Shown here one piece after another: positions 6,715-14,074 of a stretch of 14,074 bases of DNA. How positions within the stretch are numbered: the first letter of the stretch is position 1; the number at the start of each line of letters is the position of its first letter. A program made the translations under genes and the position numbers. This DNA is from Candidatus Zixiibacteriota bacterium (GTDB lineage: Bacteria > Zixibacteria > MSB-5A5 > GN15 > PGXB01): assembly GCA_900498245.1 (NCBI GenBank), contig LS998015.1, positions 1,376,306-1,390,379 on the forward strand. Reading direction: 5' to 3'. The notes under the pieces are model-generated. The model saw only the letters and a list, made by a program, of their open reading frames with translations, searched no databases and was not told the origin of the DNA.

Positions 6715-6874
6715 CAAAATTCCGGCCTATTAAGTTGTTGAATGACAATAGAATAATAATCATCCCTCAATTTTACATTATAGACTATTTAATCCTGATT
6801 TTATTCAAGTCCTTTCCCCGATTCGCCGAAATTTATATATAGGCAAAATAACCCTGTCCGGGAGGTCATTTTCC

Positions 6875-7702
6875 ATGAGAAATCGAATTCTGGCAACAAT
6901 CATTGGGGGGCTCTTGATCGGGGCTGTCTTATTTTGGGGGTGCAGTGGCGATGACAAAAGCACCAACGGCGGCGGTACAACCGTGCCGGGCATAATCGCC
7001 GACCACCTGGCTATCGCTGATTTTGAGAGTATTCCGATAAATTACATCGAGCAGGCCAAAAGCAATTTCAAAATTTTCTACGGGCACACTTCCCACGGGA
7101 GTCAAATCATTAGCGGGATGGATATCGTTCACGAAGAGGACAGTCTGTATGATTACAACAATGGTGACGGGACCGTGCAGATTTCCGAATATAGCGACGA
7201 TCTCGGCCTGACCGGAGATACCTCGTGGGCGCCGATTACCCGGCAACGATTGAATGAACAGGGGAATGATATCAATATCGTCATTTGGTCGTGGTGCGGG
7301 GGATGCTCCGATAATACGGAAGAGGGGATCAATATTTATCTCAACAAAATGAGTCAATTGGAGCAGGCTTACCTCAATGTCAAATTTATTTACATGACCG
7401 GGCACCTCGACGGGACCGGTCCGGACGGTAACCTGTATGCCCGCAACAACCAGATCCGTCAGTACTGCCAAACCAATCACAAATGGCTGTTCGATTTTGC
7501 CGATATCGAAAGTTACGACCCGGACGGCAATTATTATCCCAATGCCTCCGATGCCTGCGAATGGTGCGGCGATTATTATAATTCGTTTCCCTGCGCGACC
7601 TGCCCCAGTTGCGCCCACTCCCATTGCTTTAACTGCTATCTGAAAGGGAAGGCTTTCTGGTGGATGCTGGCGAGGATGGCGGGGTGGAACGGAATGCCGT
7701 AA
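6875..7702 (+). CDS. Lipoprotein with SGNH-hydrolase-like features and a cysteine-rich C-terminus
   Basis: The protein has 275 residues. The N-terminus (MRNRILATIIGGLLIGAVLFWGC) looks like a lipoprotein signal with the modified cysteine at C23, although F20-W21-G22 before it is an unusual lipobox. A low-complexity linker follows (SGDDKSTNGGGTT). The body has FYGHTSHGSQ (68-77), IVIWSWCGGCS (135-145) and FIYMTGHLDGTG (171-182), a pattern resembling an SGNH/GDSL-like esterase fold with a Ser/His-containing first motif. The end carries C228, C231, C240, C243, C246, C251 and C254 with H248 and H250, then YLKGKAFWWMLARMAGW (255-271). Export to the envelope makes disulfides or bound metal plausible. 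Substrate is unknown. A GGGAGG site precedes the ATG at 6875. No convincing promoter was found in the 160-base gap 6715-6874. Confidence 0.7.
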   Translation: MRNRILATIIGGLLIGAVLFWGCSGDDKSTNGGGTTVPGIIADHLAIADFESIPINYIEQAKSNFKIFYGHTSHGSQIISGMDIVHEEDSLYDYNNGDGTVQISEYSDDLGLTGDTSWAPITRQRLNEQGNDINIVIWSWCGGCSDNTEEGINIYLNKMSQLEQAYLNVKFIYMTGHLDGTGPDGNLYARNNQIRQYCQTNHKWLFDFADIESYDPDGNYYPNASDACEWCGDYYNSFPCATCPSCAHSHCFNCYLKGKAFWWMLARMAGWNGMP

Positions 7703-7717
7703 TAAAGGCAAAATTAA

Positions 7718-7743
7718 AAGGGCGGATTTTCAGATCCGCCCTT
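7718..7743. terminator. Bidirectional rho-independent terminator
   Basis: A perfect 10-bp stem (AAGGGCGGAT / ATCCGCCCTT) encloses a 6-base loop at 7728-7733. It is followed by AATTTTTAT on the plus strand and by TTTTAATTTT on the minus strand. It sits between the stop of the lipoprotein gene (7702, +) and the stop of the PGI/PMI gene (7804, -), so it can terminate both converging transcripts. Confidence 0.9.
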
Positions 7744-7803
7744 AATTTTTATATAAAAAATTCGAATCTTATTAAAGTGCAAATTCCGAATCGCGATTAA
7801 GAA

Positions 7804-8868
7804 TCACTTCTCCAATTCGGCTTTGAGAAAATCGATCACTTCGACCGGGGTCGGATCGACATCGTTCAAAATGGCCAGATAGTAAGAAGTGAAATCGCCT
7901 AATTGAATCAGAGAGAAGATTCTTCCCAGCGGGAAATTACCGTTGGAGAAAACGTCGATTATCGGGACATCCTGCTTTTCAATCAACTTGCGAACAATCT
8001 CCATCCGCATTCTAATGCGCTCGTGGTCGTCGGAGTCACGAAGATAAATAACGACCAGTTTGTCGCGATACGGTTCTATCCGGTTCCAGCCGACCAGTTC
8101 ATTATGATTGAATTCCGCAAATTGATTGTTGAAAGCCAAAACCTTGGCGTTTTCGCAAATCTGCCCTTTCCAGCGGGTTCCGACGGTGTCGGTCAATTTC
8201 GGGCCGGAGTAAATAATGGGGATTTTCCGATGAAGGCGGGACGCCAGGGCCTTGGCCGGGTTTTTATCGAGCGCGGTTTCGATGGCATAGCGGTCGCGAT
8301 ACGCTTTAAGCCCCAAGATGACTTCCTTAATATCTTTTTCAGGATCTTTGATAAATCCGAGTTTTCCCAGAAGCATCAGAAGCGGCGCGAAAGAATACCC
8401 CAGGGCCGCCCGGGGCGGATATCCCTTGGGAAGGGCAATTACCGGGAATTTTTTCTTTTTGGCGATTTCGGCTACTTTGCCGCCGGATGTGATGCAGATT
8501 ATTTTCGCTTTCCGCGCGATGGCATCATTGAGCGCCGAAAGGGTCTCTTCGGTGTTGCCGGAATACGATGAGATAATTACGAGCGAGGTCCCGGAAACAA
8601 ATTGGGGGAGACGATAGTGACGGCAAATCTGCATCGGTATTTTCAGCGCCCCTGCCAAATAGGAACGAACCAGATCGCCGCCTATGGCGGAGCCGCCCAT
8701 ACCGGCCACGATGATGTTTCGTAATCCCCGATAGCGATTTTTGTCGAGTTTTAATTTTTTCCCGATCGCCAGGGCCTCTTCCAGTTGCTCGGGGAAACGA
8801 TAAATCTTGTCATACATTTTTTGCGGGTCAAGGGGCCCGATTTTGTCGAGGGTTTCAGGGAGATTCAT
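7804..8868 (-). CDS. Bifunctional phosphoglucose/phosphomannose isomerase (SIS domain)
   Basis: This SIS-fold enzyme of 354 residues interconverts glucose-6-phosphate and fructose-6-phosphate and, in the bifunctional family, mannose-6-phosphate. It contains GMGGSAIGGD (56-65), the phosphate-binding SYSGNTEETL (101-110), GYPPRAALGYS (149-159), the catalytic region QFAEFNHNELVGW (249-261, E252 and H255) and a C-terminal DFLKAEL supplying the conserved lysine. Its length and motifs match the PGI/PMI branch (Pyrobaculum/Aeropyrum-type), not classical Pgi. The ATG at 8868 is preferred because GAGG lies five bases before it. A TTG at 8883 overlapping the ptsI stop is possible but has no Shine-Dalgarno sequence. 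It is the last gene of the obg-dprA-ptsH-ptsI run and ends at the terminator at 7718-7743. Confidence 0.94.
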   Translation of the reverse strand: MNLPETLDKIGPLDPQKMYDKIYRFPEQLEEALAIGKKLKLDKNRYRGLRNIIVAGMGGSAIGGDLVRSYLAGALKIPMQICRHYRLPQFVSGTSLVIISSYSGNTEETLSALNDAIARKAKIICITSGGKVAEIAKKKKFPVIALPKGYPPRAALGYSFAPLLMLLGKLGFIKDPEKDIKEVILGLKAYRDRYAIETALDKNPAKALASRLHRKIPIIYSGPKLTDTVGTRWKGQICENAKVLAFNNQFAEFNHNELVGWNRIEPYRDKLVVIYLRDSDDHERIRMRMEIVRKLIEKQDVPIIDVFSNGNFPLGRIFSLIQLGDFTSYYLAILNDVDPTPVEVIDFLKAELEK

Positions 8869-8879
8869 CAGGTCCTCGC

Positions 8880-10622
8880 TCAAAGCGAAATATTATATTC
8901 GAACAGGCGGCTTTCGATATCTTTCAGGGTTGTCATCCGCATGATTTCATCGGCCAGCGCCACCGCATCGCCGTACTTCACCTTGGATATTACGTTGCAG
9001 GCGTTGGCGAGTTTGGACGGATTCATGGAAAGTTGGCTGATGCCCATGCCGATCAGAAGGGGAATGGCCAGTTCATCGCCGGACATCTCTCCGCAAACCG
9101 TCACCGGGATATTGCGCTTTCGAGCGGCCTCGAGAGTAATTTTTATCAGGCGCAGAACCGCGGGATGCAGGGGCGAGAAAATGCGCGCCAGCCGCTCGTT
9201 ATCGCGATCGGCGGCCAGGGTGTACTGGGTCAGGTCGTTGGAGCCGATGGAGAAAAAGGAAACCTTTTCGGCCAGAAGGTCCGCCGCCACCGCCGCCGAG
9301 GGAACCTCAATCATGACGCCGATTTCGATGTCGCGGTCGAACTCTATTTTTCTCTGCCGTAATTCGACCATGGCGCGCTTGATAAGAGACGAGGCCTTGC
9401 GCAGTTCCGAAATGTCGGCCACCATCGGCAATAAAATTTTGACATTCTTGTGGGTCGAGGCCCTCAAGATTGCCCGCAACTGATCCTTGAATATTTTCGG
9501 CATATCGAGGGCCGCCCGGATACCGCGCCACCCCAGGGCGGGATTGCTTTCATGCAGTTGCTGATCGGCGATGTACTTGTCGGAACCGAGGTCGAAAGTC
9601 CGTATGACGACCGATTGCGGAAAATAGCGGGCGGCGACAGCATCGTATACCTCGAATTGTTTATCCTCATCTGGGAAATGGCCGCTCTGGAGATATAGAA
9701 ATTCGGTGCGGTACAACCCGACCGATACCTTGTGTTTCGACAATATGTCATCGACCGGACCCGGCAGATCGATATTGGCGGCAACATCGACGGCTGTTCC
9801 ATCGCTGGTCCGCGGAGGAAAGACGGGGAGTTTCTGCAGACGGGAGATGTGCTGGGTGGTCAATTTAACTTTATTGCGATGCAGGGCCTCCCATTCCTCT
9901 TCCGGCGGATTTATGATAATGGTGCCTTTTTCACCATCGATAACCAACCGATCCCCCGATTTAATCCTGATATGGGCGCGGGGGACGCCGACCACGGCCG
10001 GGAGGAGCAGAGAACGAGCTATCAGGGCCATGTGAGATATGGCATTGCCGCCCGAAGTCACGATAGCGCTGGCATGATGCTCATATAAACTTAAAACCTC
10101 GCCGGGGCTCAATTCCGGGGCGACAATAATACTGTTGGGGGGAAACTGAGCGTCCTGATGGTCCTGACCGCCGCCAAGGTGACTGATAATACGATGCGAG
10201 ACCGCCTCGATATCGAACACCATCTGTTGCATATAGGGGTCGCTCGACAGGCGGAGCGGGGTAATGGTATTCTCCACCTCCAGGCTGTAAATATATTCCA
10301 CGTTGCGGCGGCTCTTTTTGACCTCGTCCTTGACCTTCCTCAAGAATTCCCGGTCGGAGGCGATCATCATCTGAGTATCGAAAATTTTGGCCACCGGGCC
10401 GCCGATTTTGAGACCGGCCGATTTGCGCCATTGCTCCAGTTCGACCAGGGTGGCCTCGACGGCATTATCCAGACGGGCAATTTCATCGGGAATGTCGATT
10501 TCGGAAATGACCCGTTCCTGAACGGGATGTTCCCATTTGAATATGACCCGGGCCTCGCCGAATGAGAATCCGGGCGATGCCGGTATCCCTTTTATGACAG
10601 TTCCTGCTTTACGCATGGGCAT
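8880..10622 (-). CDS. ptsI: Phosphoenolpyruvate-protein phosphotransferase (PTS enzyme I)
   Basis: Enzyme I transfers phosphate from PEP to HPr. The 580-residue length is standard. Residues 10-130 are the HPr-binding helical domain, and the phosphohistidine domain follows with catalytic His197 in GGNAISHMALIARS (191-204). The PEP-binding barrel has GLYRTEFLYLQ (302-312), VIRTFDLGSDKY (339-350), the EVPSA motif, IGSNDLTQYTLAADRDN (459-475) and the catalytic C510 in TVCGEMSGDE. The His loop and the GSDK motif differ slightly from the common GGRTSH and GGDK forms, but all key charged residues are present. The ATG at 10622 has AGGA eight bases upstream. It lies 59 bases downstream of ptsH and its stop precedes the PGI/PMI gene directly. 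Confidence 0.97.
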   Translation of the reverse strand: MPMRKAGTVIKGIPASPGFSFGEARVIFKWEHPVQERVISEIDIPDEIARLDNAVEATLVELEQWRKSAGLKIGGPVAKIFDTQMMIASDREFLRKVKDEVKKSRRNVEYIYSLEVENTITPLRLSSDPYMQQMVFDIEAVSHRIISHLGGGQDHQDAQFPPNSIIVAPELSPGEVLSLYEHHASAIVTSGGNAISHMALIARSLLLPAVVGVPRAHIRIKSGDRLVIDGEKGTIIINPPEEEWEALHRNKVKLTTQHISRLQKLPVFPPRTSDGTAVDVAANIDLPGPVDDILSKHKVSVGLYRTEFLYLQSGHFPDEDKQFEVYDAVAARYFPQSVVIRTFDLGSDKYIADQQLHESNPALGWRGIRAALDMPKIFKDQLRAILRASTHKNVKILLPMVADISELRKASSLIKRAMVELRQRKIEFDRDIEIGVMIEVPSAAVAADLLAEKVSFFSIGSNDLTQYTLAADRDNERLARIFSPLHPAVLRLIKITLEAARKRNIPVTVCGEMSGDELAIPLLIGMGISQLSMNPSKLANACNVISKVKYGDAVALADEIMRMTTLKDIESRLFEYNISL

Positions 10623-10681
10623 TTAATATTTCCTGATTTCTATTTGAATATTACCGCTGTTCAATTCCGAAAGCAACAAAT

Positions 10682-10957
10682 TTAAAGGTTTTTCAAGTCT
10701 CCGAAACCGGTTCCGATCAGTTCCGCCAGCGATTCGGCCGCCTCTTTTTCATCATCGCCGTCGGCGTATATGATAAGTTCCGAACCCATCTCGGCGGCCA
10801 GCATCATCACCCCCATGATCGATTTGCCGTTGACTTTGAGTCCGTCCTTTTCCAGAAAAATATCCGCCTTGAAACGGGAGGCATGACTGACGAACATGGC
10901 CGACGGACGCGCATGCATCCCGAGGCGATTGACTACTTTTACCGTTTTTAATACCAT
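10682..10957 (-). CDS. ptsH: Phosphocarrier protein HPr
   Basis: HPr has 91 residues and receives phosphate from enzyme I on His15, in GMHARPS (13-19). Ser46 in VNGKSIMGVMML (42-53) is also present, the residue phosphorylated by HPr kinase where that enzyme exists. The C-terminus (GDDEKEAAESLAELI) is typical. No EII component is found in the window, so sugar transport cannot be assigned; a regulatory phosphorelay is possible. The ATG at 10957 lies four bases after the dprA stop, without a clear Shine-Dalgarno sequence, suggesting coupling to dprA translation. Confidence 0.97.
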   Translation of the reverse strand: MVLKTVKVVNRLGMHARPSAMFVSHASRFKADIFLEKDGLKVNGKSIMGVMMLAAEMGSELIIYADGDDEKEAAESLAELIGTGFGDLKNL

Positions 10958-10961
10958 AAAA

Positions 10962-13107
<2,146 letters not shown>

Positions 13108-13869
13108 CTATTTTTTCAGATATTCAGCGAGTTTCTGTTTCAGTTCAGCGCGATCAATATCATTGTCCAATAGCCCGTTGCTGGTGATTGAAATTTCGCC
13201 GGTCTCTTCGGAAACCACCACCGCGACGGCATCTGAGACCTCGGTAATGCCGATAGCCGCTTTGTGACGCATGCCGTACAATTTTCTATATTGCTGGGCC
13301 TGGGTCAGGGGGAGAGTGCAAGCCGCGGCCGCAATGGTATCACCGTTGACTATGACCGCGCCATCGTGAAGAGGCGTATATGGCGTGAATATATTGATTA
13401 TAACTTCCCAGGATATCTGGGCGTTGAGAATTTTGCCCGATTCGATAAAATTCCTCAGGCCCTCCCTTTTTTCAATAACAATCAAGCCGCCGTAGCGGAG
13501 TTCCGAGAGACGAACCGCGGCGCGGGAAATTTCCTCGACCGATTTCTGTTCTTCCGCCCGCACCAGATATTGGAAAATGCTGGAGTGGCCCATCCGGGCC
13601 AGGGCGGAACGGAGTTCCGGCTGGAACACTATTACCAGAACGATAAACCCGACTGTGGCCAGGTTGGAAAAGAGCCATGATAAACCTTCCAGTTGGAACC
13701 AGAATGCGATAAAGGCGACGACAAAAATCAGAAAGAGACCGGTGACCATCTGGGCGGCACGGGTTCCTTTCATCAGGGTCAATAATTGATAAATGATGAA
13801 CGATACCGCCAGGACATCGATCAAATCGACCAGCCGGAAAGAGATAAAACCGATATGAAACAGTTCCAT
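13108..13869 (-). CDS. cdaA: Membrane diadenylate cyclase, CdaA type
   Basis: CdaA condenses two ATP to cyclic di-AMP, a messenger for potassium/osmotic and cell-wall control. The 253-residue protein has three N-terminal membrane segments (about 13-32, 40-59 and 68-83), then VFQPELRSALARMG (81-94) that marks CdaA, and the DAC catalytic domain. The DGA motif is intact in PLHDGAVIV (166-174). The second motif, usually RHR, reads RHK (201-203) in YGMRHKAAIGITE; this is a conservative change. ETGEISI (222-228) follows as expected. The ATG at 13869 is one base after the folP stop, with AGGAG ten bases upstream, so it is co-transcribed with folP, a known neighbour in many phyla. Confidence 0.95.
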   Translation of the reverse strand: MELFHIGFISFRLVDLIDVLAVSFIIYQLLTLMKGTRAAQMVTGLFLIFVVAFIAFWFQLEGLSWLFSNLATVGFIVLVIVFQPELRSALARMGHSSIFQYLVRAEEQKSVEEISRAAVRLSELRYGGLIVIEKREGLRNFIESGKILNAQISWEVIINIFTPYTPLHDGAVIVNGDTIAAAACTLPLTQAQQYRKLYGMRHKAAIGITEVSDAVAVVVSEETGEISITSNGLLDNDIDRAELKQKLAEYLKK

Positions 13870-13870
13870 C

Positions 13871-14074
13871 CTAATTTATCTCCTCGAGAGCCCGCCAGAC
13901 TTTGACCGCCTCCACCGTTTCCATGACATCATGCACCCGCACCATATCGGCGCCGTTCATCAGGGCGATTATGGTCGATGCCACCGAGCCGCCGACACGG
14001 CGGTATGGTTCGCGATCCACCCCGCTGGCCAAACCGATGAACGATTTGCGCGATGTCCCGATGAGCAAAGGACA
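13871..14074 (-). CDS. folP: Dihydropteroate synthase, 3' end only
   Basis: DHPS joins 4-aminobenzoate to the dihydropterin pyrophosphate in folate synthesis. The frame is open to the window edge, so only 67 C-terminal residues are visible. They include PLLIGTSRKSFIG (the SRKS-F motif with the pABA/phosphate-binding Lys), RRVGGSVASTIIALMNGADMVRVHDV (R-x-x-GS...RVHDV, with the arginine and histidine of the terminal phosphate site) and ETVEAVKVWRAL. The stop TAG is at 13871-13873, one base before cdaA. Confidence 0.95.
   Translation of the reverse strand, partial: CPLLIGTSRKSFIGLASGVDREPYRRVGGSVASTIIALMNGADMVRVHDVMETVEAVKVWRALEEIN

Noticed and set aside
6834-6839. TATATA as -10 of a promoter for the lipoprotein gene
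   Set aside because: No acceptable -35 hexamer lies at 16-18 bases; the nearest candidate, TTCAAG, is 24 bases away.
6929-7711. Minus-strand open frame (260 codons) opposite the SGNH-like lipoprotein
   Set aside because: The plus-strand product has a signal peptide, a ribosome-binding site and structured motifs; the antisense product looks like random hydrophobic sequence.
8785-9483. Plus-strand open frame (232 codons) opposite the ptsI/PGI-PMI junction
   Set aside because: It spans two well-identified minus-strand genes and shows no family motif.

Overview
The window is a dense bacterial chromosome segment with moderate GC content. It holds mostly intact housekeeping genes, with no rRNA, tRNA, CRISPR array, insertion sequence or phage gene that I can see. 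Most genes are on the minus strand. The plus strand carries a HIT-family remnant with a downstream aconitase-like gene on the left, and three small or accessory genes in the middle. Rho, RsfS, Obg, a membrane CdaA-type diadenylate cyclase, PanD, HPr/EI of the PTS and a phosphoglucose/phosphomannose isomerase all point to Bacteria. Several proteins look like versions from uncultivated FCB-group candidate phyla (Zixibacteria-like). That placement is an impression from protein style and gene order, not a demonstrated assignment.

Layout. At 1-168 (+) is the 3' end of a HIT/Ap4A-phosphorylase-like gene. It overlaps by 37 bases a 540-residue protein (132-1754) that joins two tandem helix-turn-helix-like repeats to an aconitase/LeuC-like body. 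That body has lost one iron-sulfur cysteine and most catalytic residues, and it is the most unusual item here. From 4512 down to 1813 (-) run a small secreted protein, a membrane-anchored LytR_C protein, rsfS and rho. From 5783 down to 4663 (-) run panD and a single-domain GlmU-type nucleotidyltransferase. A divergent promoter region (about 5784-5962) separates panD from a zinc-ribbon/DUF2007-like gene (+), which is followed by a YciI-like gene and a lipoprotein with SGNH-hydrolase-like features. A strong bidirectional terminator (7718-7743) closes this block.

The right half (7804-14074, -) reads, in transcription order: folP (partial), cdaA, obg, dprA, ptsH, ptsI and the PGI/PMI gene. Spacing is tight or overlapping at most junctions. 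It links folate and c-di-AMP synthesis, ribosome-assembly GTPase, DNA uptake/recombination, the general PTS phosphorelay and hexose-phosphate interconversion. HPr keeps both His15 and Ser46 but no sugar-specific EII is present, so a regulatory role for this PTS is plausible.

The best candidate for something undescribed is the HTH-aconitase fusion at 132-1754. I infer a DNA-binding regulator built on a catalytically dead aconitase fold, possibly sensing iron-sulfur status or a dicarboxylate/tricarboxylate ligand. Secondary items are the cysteine-rich SGNH-like lipoprotein, a promoter-overlapping palindrome and a self-pairing ribosome-binding site upstream of the small secreted protein, and variant active-site motifs in EI and CdaA.
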